A program made the translations under genes and the position numbers. 64,000 nucleotides of DNA. It comes from Pseudomonas sp. A-RE-19 (GTDB lineage Bacteria; Pseudomonadota; Gammaproteobacteria; Pseudomonadales; Pseudomonadaceae). Shown in pieces: positions 1 through 11,012 of the stretch (its first letter is position 1; every line of letters begins with the position of its first letter). The stretch is taken from the NCBI RefSeq assembly GCF_019956555.1, contig NZ_JAHBDQ010000011.1, positions 1-64,000 on the forward strand, written 5' to 3'. The notes beneath the pieces were generated by a model that worked only from the letters and a program-made list of their open reading frames with translations, searched no databases and was not told the DNA's origin.

Positions 1-93
1 GGCCGTCGAAGACTACGACGTTGATAGGTTGGGTGTGTAAGCGCTGTGAGGCGTTGAGCTAACCAATACTAATTGCCCGTGAGGCTTGACCAT
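1..93 (+). rRNA. 23S ribosomal RNA, 3' end (partial)
   Basis: The first bases are the last part of a 23S rRNA: the conserved helix 98-101 region runs through AACCAATACTAATTGCCCGT and ends at the usual Pseudomonas 3' terminus TTGACCAT. The 5' part lies outside the window. A 5S gene follows, so this is the distal end of an rRNA operon on the + strand. The exact mature 3' end is placed by recollection of the family and may be off by a few bases. Confidence 0.93.
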
Positions 94-246
94 ATAACAC
101 CCAAGCAATTTGCTGACCTGAAGAGGCGCCAGATTGCGGTGTGTGAAGACGAAACGAACCGAAAGTTCGAGTAAAAACACACAAACTATCGCATACCCAT
201 TCGCTGGAACGTGATCCGCAAGGAGAACGAGCCGGCTACCGAATTT
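94..246 (+). other. 23S-5S internal transcribed spacer
   Basis: Spacer between the mature 23S and 5S rRNAs. It holds no tRNA and no reading frame of note. It is presumably removed during RNase processing of the rRNA precursor. Confidence 0.8.
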
Positions 247-362
247 CTTGACGACCATAGAGCATTGGAACCACCTGATCCCATCCCGAACTCAGCAGTG
301 AAACGATGCATCGCCGATGGTAGTGTGGGGTTTCCCCATGTGAGAGTAGGTCATCGTCAAGA
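247..362 (+). rRNA. 5S ribosomal RNA
   Basis: A complete 5S rRNA. The terminal helix pairs CTTGACGA at the 5' end with TCGTCAAG at the 3' end. The loop segments ACCACCTGATCCCATCCCGA and the arm near CGCCGATGGTAGTGTGGGG match the Pseudomonas consensus. The length is about 116 nt. Confidence 0.95.
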
Positions 363-372
363 TTAAATTCCG

Positions 373-410
373 AAACCCCTATCTGCGTATGCAGGTAGGG
401 GTTTTGTTTT
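373..410 (+). terminator. rRNA operon terminator
   Basis: Directly after the 5S gene, AAACCCCTATCTGC and GCAGGTAGGGGTTT form a 14-bp stem (one G-T pair) with a 4-nt loop, followed by a T-rich run. This is a classic intrinsic terminator and closes the rRNA operon before birA. Confidence 0.93.
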
Positions 411-497
411 GTCCGCAGGAAAACTCATCTGTAGGGTTTCTATGCAACAGCCCGGGGCATGGCTATCATGCGGGCCTCATTGTGAGGCGAGACTTGC

Positions 498-1457
498 ATG
501 CTGACGTTGTTAAAGCTTCTTAAGGATGGCCGATTCCATTCGGGCCAGGCTCTGGGCATGGCCTTGGGCATCAGTCGTAGCGCCATATGGAAGCAGCTTC
601 AGCATTTGGAGGCTGAGCTCGGTTTATCCATTCACAAAGTGCGCGGTCGTGGCTATCAACTGGCTGCGCCATTGACGCTGCTCGATCCTGGCGAAATAAC
701 GGCGCGGGCATATTCTTGTGATTGGCCCATTCTGGCCTTTGACTCAATTGACTCTACTAATGCTGAAGCCTTGCGCGCTATCGAGCGAGGCCAGGCTGCG
801 CCATTTCTGGTGCTCGCTGAGCGGCAGACGTCCGGTCGCGGACGACGTGGACGCAAGTGGGTGAGTCCATTTGCGGAAAACATCTATTACAGTCTGGTGT
901 TGCGCATTGATGGTGGGATGCGGCAGCTGGAAGGATTGAGTCTTGTCGTAGGGCTCGCCGTAATGCAAGCCTTGCGAGAGTTTGGCATTTCGGGTGTGGG
1001 ATTAAAGTGGCCCAATGATGTTCTGGTGGGTCAGAAAAAGATTGCCGGAATATTGCTCGAGTTAGTGGGGGATCCTGCTGATGTGTGTCACGTAGTGATC
1101 GGTGTTGGAATCAATGTGAACATGCAGATGACTGACGAGGTTGATCAGCAATGGACGTCCATGAGGCTTGAGTTGGGTGAGGCGATCGATCGCAATCACC
1201 TGGTTGCAACGTTGGGGTTGATGCTCCAGACCTACTTGGGTCGGCACCAGGTTGGTGGGTTTTCAGCTATCCAGGCGGAGTGGGAGCAGAATCATCTATG
1301 GCAGGGGCGGGCGGTGTCGTTGATTGCCGGCGTTAGTCAGATAGATGGAGAGGTGCTGGGTATCGATGGTCAGGGTGCCTTGCGCTTGAAGGTGGATGGT
1401 GTGGAAAAAGTCTTTAACGGTGGTGAGCTCAGCCTGAGGTTGCGTGATGATTCTTGA
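498..1457 (+). CDS. birA: Bifunctional biotin-protein ligase / biotin operon repressor BirA
   Basis: BirA activates biotin as biotinyl-AMP and attaches it to the biotin carboxyl carrier subunit of acetyl-CoA carboxylase. The form with an N-terminal helix-turn-helix also represses biotin synthesis genes. The 319-residue protein has a winged HTH at about residues 1-60 ([16 protein letters not shown]), the biotinyl-AMP binding loop GRGRRGRKW at 113-121 and the catalytic [17 protein letters not shown] segment near 168-185. Length and domain order fit the full bifunctional form. It overlaps the next gene, coaX, by a few bases, which suggests co-transcription and translational coupling. Confidence 0.96.
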   Translation: MLTLLKLLKDGRFHSGQALGMALGISRSAIWKQLQHLEAELGLSIHKVRGRGYQLAAPLTLLDPGEITARAYSCDWPILAFDSIDSTNAEALRAIERGQAAPFLVLAERQTSGRGRRGRKWVSPFAENIYYSLVLRIDGGMRQLEGLSLVVGLAVMQALREFGISGVGLKWPNDVLVGQKKIAGILLELVGDPADVCHVVIGVGINVNMQMTDEVDQQWTSMRLELGEAIDRNHLVATLGLMLQTYLGRHQVGGFSAIQAEWEQNHLWQGRAVSLIAGVSQIDGEVLGIDGQGALRLKVDGVEKVFNGGELSLRLRDDS

Positions 1458-2196
1458 GCTCGATTGCGGAAACAGTTTCATCAAGTGGCGTGTGCTTGGC
1501 GCAGATGTGCGGCGAGTGGTTGGTGAGGGTGTTGTTGATTCGGATCTCGCGTTGCTGGAGGGCTTGAAAGGGCTCAACGGACTCGCTCTCAAGCATTGTC
1601 GGTTAGTCAGCGTCAGAACCGCCGAAGAAACCAGTGCATTGATTTCTCTGCTGACAGAGGCTTTCGGCGTTTCCGTGGTCTGTGCGTCACCGGCTCGCGA
1701 AATGTCCGGAGTTCGAAATGGCTACGAGGAGTTCGAGCGGTTAGGACTTGACCGTTGGCTTGCAATGCTCGGAGGATTCCATTTGGCTTCGGATGCTTGT
1801 CTAGTCCTCGACTTTGGCACAGCGGTGACGGCCGACTTTATTGCCAGGGATGGTGAGCATCTCGGAGGGTTCATATGTCCAGGAATGCCCTTGATGCGCA
1901 ACCAGCTGCGGACCCACACCCGTAAAATTCGTTATGGGGATCTTGCTGCCGAGCGCGCTTTGGAAAACCTCGTTCCAGGTCGTACAACTGTAGAAGCGGT
2001 CGAGCGAGGCTGTTTGCTGATGTTGAGGGGCTTTGTCCTGACTCAGTTGGAATTGGCGCGCAGCTATTGGGGAGAAGATTTCTCGGTATTCCTCACTGGG
2101 GGCGATGCTGATCTGGTCTCCGAGATCGTGCCCAAGGCCCGGGTGGTTCCGGATCTGGTATTTGTAGGTTTGGCTATGGCGTGTCCCTTGTCCTGA
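1447..2196 (+). CDS. coaX: Type III pantothenate kinase CoaX
   Basis: CoaX phosphorylates pantothenate, the first step of coenzyme A synthesis. The type III enzyme is the form used by pseudomonads. The product (249 residues from the ATG) begins [14 protein letters not shown], containing the DxGNS phosphate-binding motif, and carries [10 protein letters not shown], the [11 protein letters not shown] motif and the [11 protein letters not shown] segment of the family. A GTG one codon upstream is in frame, but the ATG at 1447 gives the start seen in Pseudomonas relatives. The start lies inside the end of birA, and a SPOR gene follows 7 nt later, so the three genes look like one operon. Confidence 0.96.
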   Translation: MILELDCGNSFIKWRVLGADVRRVVGEGVVDSDLALLEGLKGLNGLALKHCRLVSVRTAEETSALISLLTEAFGVSVVCASPAREMSGVRNGYEEFERLGLDRWLAMLGGFHLASDACLVLDFGTAVTADFIARDGEHLGGFICPGMPLMRNQLRTHTRKIRYGDLAAERALENLVPGRTTVEAVERGCLLMLRGFVLTQLELARSYWGEDFSVFLTGGDADLVSEIVPKARVVPDLVFVGLAMACPLS

Positions 2197-2203
2197 GGTT
2201 TTT

Positions 2204-2632
2204 ATGCGTTGGTTGTTCCTGCTGCTGCTTGTTCTCAATGTGTTCTATTACGTCTGGCACCAACAGGAGGCCCCGCTTCGCGCAAAGGATGTAACTCCCT
2301 TGAGCTTATACCGGGGTTCACAGCAGGACATTCGTCTGCTGAGCGAGGCGACTGATACGACTAAGGGAAAGTCTACAGATGGCAGTTGCCTCTACTTGGG
2401 CGGTTTTGCTCGGCAGGAAAGCGCTCAGGCGCTCCAGCGACGATTGGGTGGCCTGGATATCAAGTTCCAGATATTACCGAAGGATCTCCCTGAATCTGGT
2501 GGTTACTGGGTGCGTGTGGCGCCAGATAGCCGGCGTTTGCTGGATGACTTGGCACTGCAAAACCTTTCCAAGGAATTCAATGAGTTAAAACATAAAATAA
2601 TGCCGTGCGAGGGGGTTGCGCCCGCCGAATAG
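2204..2632 (+). CDS. SPOR domain-containing membrane-anchored protein
   Basis: A 142-residue protein with a single N-terminal hydrophobic segment (about residues 2-18, WLFLLLLVLNVFYYVW) that should anchor it in the inner membrane. The C-terminal half resembles a SPOR domain: YLGGFARQESAQALQRRLGG followed by GYWVRVAP. SPOR domains bind denuded peptidoglycan glycan strands, usually at division sites. The gene starts 7 nt after coaX and probably shares its transcript. No specific gene name can be given. Confidence 0.82.
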   Translation: MRWLFLLLLVLNVFYYVWHQQEAPLRAKDVTPLSLYRGSQQDIRLLSEATDTTKGKSTDGSCLYLGGFARQESAQALQRRLGGLDIKFQILPKDLPESGGYWVRVAPDSRRLLDDLALQNLSKEFNELKHKIMPCEGVAPAE

Positions 2633-2644
2633 TTTGCATAGAAT
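2616..2644 (+). promoter_or_regulatory. Candidate upstream promoter of the tRNA cluster
   Basis: TTGCGC at 2616-2621 and TAGAAT at 2639-2644 are separated by 17 bp, followed by a GC-rich discriminator (GGCGCC) of the kind seen in stringently controlled stable RNA promoters. The -35 hexamer overlaps the end of the SPOR gene. The -35 match is weak, so this may be secondary to the promoter at 2734. Confidence 0.45.
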
Positions 2645-2733
2645 GGCGCCCGCTTCGCAGTGAAGACCTTTACCGGTCAACAGCGTGAAGCGAGGTCAAC
2701 GCAGCTAACCTCAGGTTTTTAATGAGAAAATGC

Positions 2734-2761
2734 TTGACAGAAGGCTGGCATGATATAGAAT
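2734..2761 (+). promoter_or_regulatory. Promoter of the tRNA-Tyr-Gly-Thr cluster
   Basis: A perfect -35 hexamer TTGACA (2734-2739) and a -10 TAGAAT (2756-2761) are separated by 16 bp, 13 bp before tRNA-Tyr, with a GC-rich discriminator GCCGGC. Position and sequence fit a strong sigma70 promoter for stable RNA. Confidence 0.82.
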
Positions 2762-2774
2762 GCCGGCTCGCTTA

Positions 2775-2859
<85 letters not shown>

Positions 2860-2883
2860 TTTTTAGCGAGAGCTGTAAGCCTC

Positions 2884-2957
<74 letters not shown>

Positions 2958-2983
2958 AGTTTACAGGTTTTGCGCAGTGTTAC

Positions 2984-3059
2984 GCTCTTGTAGCTCAGTT
3001 GGTAGAGCACACCCTTGGTAAGGGTGAGGTCAGCGGTTCAAATCCGCTCAAGAGCTCCA
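2984..3059 (+). tRNA. tRNA-Thr (GGT)
   Basis: A 76-nt tRNA with acceptor GCTCTTG pairing with CAAGAGC, anticodon GGT at 3017-3019 and an encoded CCA. In many gammaproteobacteria a tuf gene follows this tRNA. Here a terminator follows instead. Confidence 0.97.
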
Positions 3060-3065
3060 CATCAC

Positions 3066-3097
3066 AAGGCAGATATGAAAATATCTGCCTTTGTTTT
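3066..3097 (+). terminator. Terminator after tRNA-Thr
   Basis: A perfect 11-bp stem, AAGGCAGATAT and ATATCTGCCTT, with a GAAA loop followed by TGTTTT. It ends the Tyr-Gly-Thr tRNA transcript before the tRNA-Trp-secE-nusG unit. Confidence 0.92.
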
Positions 3098-3183
3098 AAG
3101 GGGTTGGGGTTGCAGTTGGTCGCGCCGCAAGGGTGATCAAGCTATAGGTGCTGGTACTGCCGCCTGGGTCTCAGAGTAAAATG

Positions 3184-3221
3184 TTGTAAAGTCTTCTTCA
3201 GGCCGGCATAATGGTCGGCCT
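3184..3221 (+). promoter_or_regulatory. Candidate promoter of tRNA-Trp-secE-nusG, with dyad
   Basis: TTGTAA (3184-3189) and CATAAT (3207-3212) are separated by exactly 17 bp and lie just upstream of tRNA-Trp. The -10 sits inside an inverted repeat, AGGCCG (3200-3205) and CGGCCT (3216-3221). In the transcript direction a T-rich stretch follows, so the same bases could act as a weak terminator for readthrough from upstream. The promoter assignment is by consensus only. Confidence 0.5.
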
Positions 3222-3232
3222 GATTTTGTTTT

Positions 3233-3308
3233 AGGTCAGTAGCTCAATTGGCAGAGCGACGGTCTCCAAAACCGTAGGTTGGGGGTTCGATTCCCTCCTG
3301 ACCTGCCA
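3233..3308 (+). tRNA. tRNA-Trp (CCA)
   Basis: A 76-nt tRNA with acceptor AGGTCAG pairing with CTGACCT, anticodon CCA at 3266-3268 and an encoded 3' CCA. It is followed 45 nt later by secE, the usual order in Pseudomonas. Confidence 0.97.
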
Positions 3309-3353
3309 GATTCACTCGGTGTGTCTGGCTTTCTTTTCACAGGATCTTCATAG

Positions 3354-3722
3354 ATGACTCCTAAAGCTGAAGCTCAAGGCTCTCGCTTCGATCTGCTCAA
3401 GTGGCTAGTGGTAGTCGCTTTGGTGGTTGTTGGCGTTGTTGGTAATCAGTATTACTCTGCTTCGCCGATCCTGTACCGCGTACTTGCATTGCTTGTGATT
3501 GCTGCTGTAGCTGCCTTTGTAGGCCTGCAGACGGTTAAGGGCAAGTCTTTCTTCGTACTGGTTAAGGAAGCGCGTACCGAGATTCGTAAAGTCGTATGGC
3601 CAACTCGCCAAGAAACCACGCAGACCACGTTGATCGTTGTGGCTGTTGTCCTGGTTATGGCGTTGCTGTTGTGGGGGCTTGATTCCCTGCTCGGCTGGCT
3701 TGTCTCCTTGATTGTCGGCTAA
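3354..3722 (+). CDS. secE: Preprotein translocase subunit SecE
   Basis: SecE is the essential small subunit of the SecYEG channel in the inner membrane. The 122-residue product has three predicted membrane segments (about 16-35, 42-60 and 92-115), the long gammaproteobacterial form. The conserved amphipathic helix before the last segment reads EARTEIRKVVWPTRQET, the signature of SecE. nusG follows after 9 nt, as in most bacteria, and both probably share the promoter upstream of tRNA-Trp. Confidence 0.96.
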   Translation: MTPKAEAQGSRFDLLKWLVVVALVVVGVVGNQYYSASPILYRVLALLVIAAVAAFVGLQTVKGKSFFVLVKEARTEIRKVVWPTRQETTQTTLIVVAVVLVMALLLWGLDSLLGWLVSLIVG

Positions 3723-3731
3723 GGGTGTCCC

Positions 3732-4265
3732 GTGGCTAAGCGTTGGTATGTTGTGCATGCTTACTCGGGTTACGAGAAGCATGTCATGCGTTCGTTGATC
3801 GAGCGCGTAAAGCTGGCTGGCATGGAAGATGGCTTCGGCGAGATTCTGGTTCCCACTGAAGAAGTGGTTGAGATGCGTAACGGCCAGAAGCGCAAAAGCG
3901 AGCGCAAGTTCTTCCCTGGCTATGTGCTAGTCCAGATGGATATGAACGAGGGTACTTGGCACTTGGTCAAGGATACTCCTCGGGTGATGGGCTTCATTGG
4001 CGGTACCGCCGACAAGCCTGCGCCAATCACCGATAAAGAGGCGGAAGCGATTCTGCGTCGTGTCGCGGATGGTAGCGATAAGCCAAAGCCGAAGACGTTG
4101 TTCGAGCCGGGCGAGTCGGTACGTGTCAACGACGGGCCGTTTGCCGATTTTACTGGCACGGTTGAAGAAGTTAACTACGAAAAGAGCCGAATCCAAGTGG
4201 CAGTGCTCATTTTCGGTCGCTCTACTCCGGTAGAGCTAGAGTTCAGCCAGGTCGAAAAAGTCTAG
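3732..4265 (+). CDS. nusG: Transcription termination/antitermination protein NusG
   Basis: NusG binds the RNA polymerase clamp, suppresses pausing and links polymerase with Rho or with ribosomal protein S10. The 177-residue protein begins at GTG ([18 protein letters not shown]). The N-terminal NGN domain covers about residues 1-115, with the [12 protein letters not shown] strand. The C-terminal KOW domain follows from about 125 ([19 protein letters not shown]). Length and sequence are normal. It is the last gene before a strong terminator-like hairpin. Confidence 0.97.
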   Translation: MAKRWYVVHAYSGYEKHVMRSLIERVKLAGMEDGFGEILVPTEEVVEMRNGQKRKSERKFFPGYVLVQMDMNEGTWHLVKDTPRVMGFIGGTADKPAPITDKEAEAILRRVADGSDKPKPKTLFEPGESVRVNDGPFADFTGTVEEVNYEKSRIQVAVLIFGRSTPVELEFSQVEKV

Positions 4266-4280
4266 CTGAGCAAGCATCCC

Positions 4281-4309
4281 AACCCCGCAGCCCTAGGCTG
4301 TGGGGTTTT
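4281..4309 (+). terminator. Terminator after nusG
   Basis: AACCCCGCAG and CTGTGGGGTT form a stem (one mismatch or wobble) with a short CCCTAGG loop, followed by TTTT. It separates secE-nusG from rplK-rplA, although partial readthrough is possible. Confidence 0.85.
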
Positions 4310-4382
4310 GTCGTCACTGGGATAAACGCGCAAGTAACCGGGGAGCCTTTCGAGGCGTTCGAACCCGTAATTGGAGTGCCTC

Positions 4383-4814
4383 ATGGCCAAGAAGATTACC
4401 GCTTACATCAAGCTGCAAGTGAAGGCCGCTCAGGCTAACCCAAGCCCACCTGTTGGTCCTGCACTGGGTCAGCACGGCGTGAACATCATGGAATTCTGCA
4501 AGGCTTTCAACGCCCGTACCCAGGGTATTGAACCAGGTCTGCCGACTCCAGTGATCATCACTGTCTACAGCGACCGTAGCTTCACTTTCGAAACCAAATC
4601 CACACCTGCTTCGGTTCTGCTGAAGAAGGCTGCTGGTCTGACTAGCGGCTCCGCTCGTCCGAACACCGTTAAGGTTGGCACCGTGACCCGTGCTCAGCTG
4701 GAAGAAATCGCGAAAACCAAAAACGCGGATCTGACTGCAGCTGATATGGAAGCAGCCGTGCGTACTATCGCCGGCTCTGCTCGTAGCATGGGCCTTAACG
4801 TGGAGGGTGTGTAA
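4383..4814 (+). CDS. rplK: 50S ribosomal protein L11
   Basis: L11 binds the GTPase-associated region of 23S rRNA and is needed for RelA activation by uncharged tRNA. The 143-residue product starts [20 protein letters not shown]. The proline-rich N-terminal domain ([12 protein letters not shown]) and the C-terminal rRNA-binding domain ([11 protein letters not shown]... to the end) are complete. A longer frame starts 12 nt upstream, but the ATG at 4383 has a GGAG motif 8 nt before it and gives the family start. The stop TAA overlaps the rplA ATG. Confidence 0.97.
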   Translation: MAKKITAYIKLQVKAAQANPSPPVGPALGQHGVNIMEFCKAFNARTQGIEPGLPTPVIITVYSDRSFTFETKSTPASVLLKKAAGLTSGSARPNTVKVGTVTRAQLEEIAKTKNADLTAADMEAAVRTIAGSARSMGLNVEGV

Positions 4815-5509
4815 TGGCTAAGTTGACCAAGCGTCAAAAGGCTATCGCCGGCAAAATCGAAGCAGGCAAGTCCTACAACTTTGTAGACGCTGCTGCTCTG
4901 CTGGCTGAGCTGTCGACTGTCAAGTTCAGCGAGTCGTTCGACGTTGCTGTAAATCTGGGCGTTGACCCGCGTAAATCTGACCAGGTTGTTCGTAGCGCTA
5001 CTGTGCTGCCACACGGCACTGGCAAGACCGTTCGCGTAGCTGTGTTCACCCAGGGTCCAGCTGCTGAGGCCGCTCTGGCTGCCGGCGCTGACCGTGTAGG
5101 TATGGACGACCTGGCTGCCGAAATGAAAGGCGGCGACCTGAACTATGACGTAGTGATCGCATCTCCGGATGCCATGCGCGTTGTGGGTCAGTTGGGTCAG
5201 ATCCTTGGCCCGCGCGGCCTGATGCCTAACCCTAAAGTCGGCACTGTAACTCCAGACGTAGCTACCGCGGTTAAAAACGCCAAGGCTGGTCAGGTTCGTT
5301 ATCGCACCGACAAAAACGGCATCATCCACACCTCCGTTGGCAAAGTCGGCTTTGATGCCGTCAAGCTGAAGGAAAACGTTGAAGCCCTGATCGCTGATCT
5401 GAAGCGTATCAAGCCAGCTTCCTCGAAAGGTATTTACGTCAAGCGCGTTACCCTGAGCACCACCATGGGTCCAGGTCTGGTCATCGACCAAGGCTCGCTC
5501 GACGCGTAA
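4814..5509 (+). CDS. rplA: 50S ribosomal protein L1
   Basis: L1 forms the mobile stalk at the ribosomal E site. In E. coli it also represses its own mRNA by binding near the rplK start. The 231-residue product contains the conserved [18 protein letters not shown] segment and the C-terminal [19 protein letters not shown]. It starts at the A of the rplK stop (TAATG), so translation is coupled to rplK. Its length is normal for the family. Confidence 0.97.
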   Translation: MAKLTKRQKAIAGKIEAGKSYNFVDAAALLAELSTVKFSESFDVAVNLGVDPRKSDQVVRSATVLPHGTGKTVRVAVFTQGPAAEAALAAGADRVGMDDLAAEMKGGDLNYDVVIASPDAMRVVGQLGQILGPRGLMPNPKVGTVTPDVATAVKNAKAGQVRYRTDKNGIIHTSVGKVGFDAVKLKENVEALIADLKRIKPASSKGIYVKRVTLSTTMGPGLVIDQGSLDA

Positions 5510-5539
5510 GACACAGGTTGGCGCAAGCGATTGCGTCAA

Positions 5540-5660
5540 TTGAAAGATTGGGGTCCCTGCCTGGCGGGGGCTATCCAAGACCGTAGGCGACGCAAGTCTT
5601 AAAACTCAAGCCTACGCAGATGGTGCTCCCGGTTCCTTACCGAATCAGACACCAAAACGA
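5540..5660 (+). promoter_or_regulatory. L10 leader (autoregulatory L10-L12 binding site)
   Basis: The 198-nt gap before rplJ contains CCGTAGGCGACGCAAGTC, then a TTAAAACT internal segment, then GCCTACGCAGATGGTGCTCC. These match the kink-turn region bound by the L10-(L12)4 complex in the E. coli rplJ leader. Binding represses translation of rplJ and rplL. The boundaries are approximate. The match is from memory of the E. coli element, not from a covariance search. Confidence 0.75.
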
Positions 5661-5707
5661 CATCCGGCTCCGGTTGGATGAAACGGTAACAAGCAGGAGT
5701 TAAACCC

Positions 5708-6208
5708 GTGGCAATTAAACTCGAAGACAAGAAGGCCATCGTCGCTGAAGTCAACGAGGCTGCCAATGTTGCCCTGTCTGCTGTTGTGGCTGATGCCCGC
5801 GGCGTGACAGTTGGCGCTATGACCGGACTCCGTAAAGAGGCTCGTGAAGCTGGCGTTTACGTACGTGTTGTACGTAACACCCTGCTCAAGCGCGCCGTTG
5901 CTGGCACTCAATATGACGTGCTCAACGACGTGTTCACTGGCCCGACCTTGATTGCATTTTCGAAAGAACATCCGGGCGCTGCTGCTCGTATCTTCAAAGA
6001 ATTCGCAAAAGGTCAGGATAAGTTCGAGATCAAGGCAGCTGCGTTCGAGGGCAAGTTCCTCGCAGCTAATCAGATCGACGTACTGGCAAGTCTGCCGACC
6101 CGTGACGAAGCAATTTCTCAGCTGATGAGCGTGATTCAAGGCGCAACCAGCAAATTGGCTCGTACTCTGGCGGCCCTTCGCGACCAGAAAGAAGCTGCCG
6201 CAGCCTAA
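5708..6208 (+). CDS. rplJ: 50S ribosomal protein L10
   Basis: L10 anchors the L7/L12 dimers to the ribosome and, with L12, represses translation of this operon. The 166-residue product starts at GTG with an AGGAG site 10 nt upstream ([20 protein letters not shown]). It has the rRNA-binding N-terminal domain with [14 protein letters not shown], and the C-terminal helix ([20 protein letters not shown]) that carries the L12 dimers. The long leader before it carries the expected autoregulatory site. Confidence 0.97.
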   Translation: MAIKLEDKKAIVAEVNEAANVALSAVVADARGVTVGAMTGLRKEAREAGVYVRVVRNTLLKRAVAGTQYDVLNDVFTGPTLIAFSKEHPGAAARIFKEFAKGQDKFEIKAAAFEGKFLAANQIDVLASLPTRDEAISQLMSVIQGATSKLARTLAALRDQKEAAAA

Positions 6209-6288
6209 GGCTGAGCGACTCCTTTCAGCGTTTATTGTTTATTTCGATGGCCGCGTAGGCTGTCACCCCAATACAGGAATTTATAGTC

Positions 6289-6654
6289 ATGTCTCTGACT
6301 AACGACCAAATCATCGAAGCAATCGGCGAAAAATCCGTTCTGGAAATCGTTGAGCTGATCAAGGCCATGGAAGAGAAGTTCGGCGTTTCCGCTGCCGCTG
6401 CTTCCGCTGGTCCAGCTGCTGTTGCTGCCGTTGTTGAAGAACAAACTGAATTCAACGTCATGCTGACCGAAGCTGGCGAGAAGAAAGTTAACGTGATCAA
6501 GGCAGTACGTGAACTGACCGGTCTGGGCCTGAAAGAAGCCAAGGCTGTAGTTGACGGCGCTCCTGGCATCGTTCTGGAAGCTGTTTCGAAAGATGCAGCT
6601 GACAAAGCAAAAGCCACTCTGGAAGAAGCAGGCGCTAAAGTCGAGCTGAAGTAA
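6289..6654 (+). CDS. rplL: 50S ribosomal protein L7/L12
   Basis: L7/L12 is the multi-copy stalk protein that recruits and stimulates translational GTPases. In 121 residues it shows the N-terminal dimerisation domain (about 1-35), an alanine-rich flexible hinge ([15 protein letters not shown]) and the C-terminal globular domain with [19 protein letters not shown]. It follows rplJ by 80 nt. A strong hairpin after it probably sets the ratio of L12 to RNA polymerase subunits. Confidence 0.97.
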   Translation: MSLTNDQIIEAIGEKSVLEIVELIKAMEEKFGVSAAAASAGPAAVAAVVEEQTEFNVMLTEAGEKKVNVIKAVRELTGLGLKEAKAVVDGAPGIVLEAVSKDAADKAKATLEEAGAKVELK

Positions 6655-6700
6655 GCATCGACTTTGCACCTCCAGCCCGAGCGTTAAGCGAAAGGCTGAT

Positions 6701-6729
6701 GGCTGGTGGCTCTTGCCACCGGCCTTTTT
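6701..6729 (+). terminator. Attenuator between rplL and rpoB
   Basis: GGCTGGTGGC and GCCACCGGCC pair over 10 bp (one G-T) with a TCTT loop, followed by TTTTT. It is a full intrinsic terminator in form. rpoB lies 146 nt downstream with no clear promoter of its own seen, so partial readthrough is the likely mode, as in the E. coli rplL-rpoB attenuator. Confidence 0.82.
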
Positions 6730-6874
6730 CCGTTATTGGCAGCCGACTGGGTCGGTGCTGATAACGAGCTGTAACCACCCGATGCGGTGGCGCAAACCAT
6801 GGGGTTTGCACGATTTTCTGGCTGCTCCCGTCGGGAGGGGCCAAACAAGCAGGTGACCAAGCTGGGGAACGCTG

Positions 6875-10948
<4,074 letters not shown>

Positions 10949-11012
10949 CACGTGACGCGAATCGAGAGCGGGGCAGGATTGCCCGCTCTCTGCTCCGCCA
11001 GGAGGAAAGGCC

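Noticed and set aside
3184-3232. Remnant of a tuf gene before tRNA-Trp
   Set aside because: No stretch of the interval translates into EF-Tu sequence in any frame I checked by eye.
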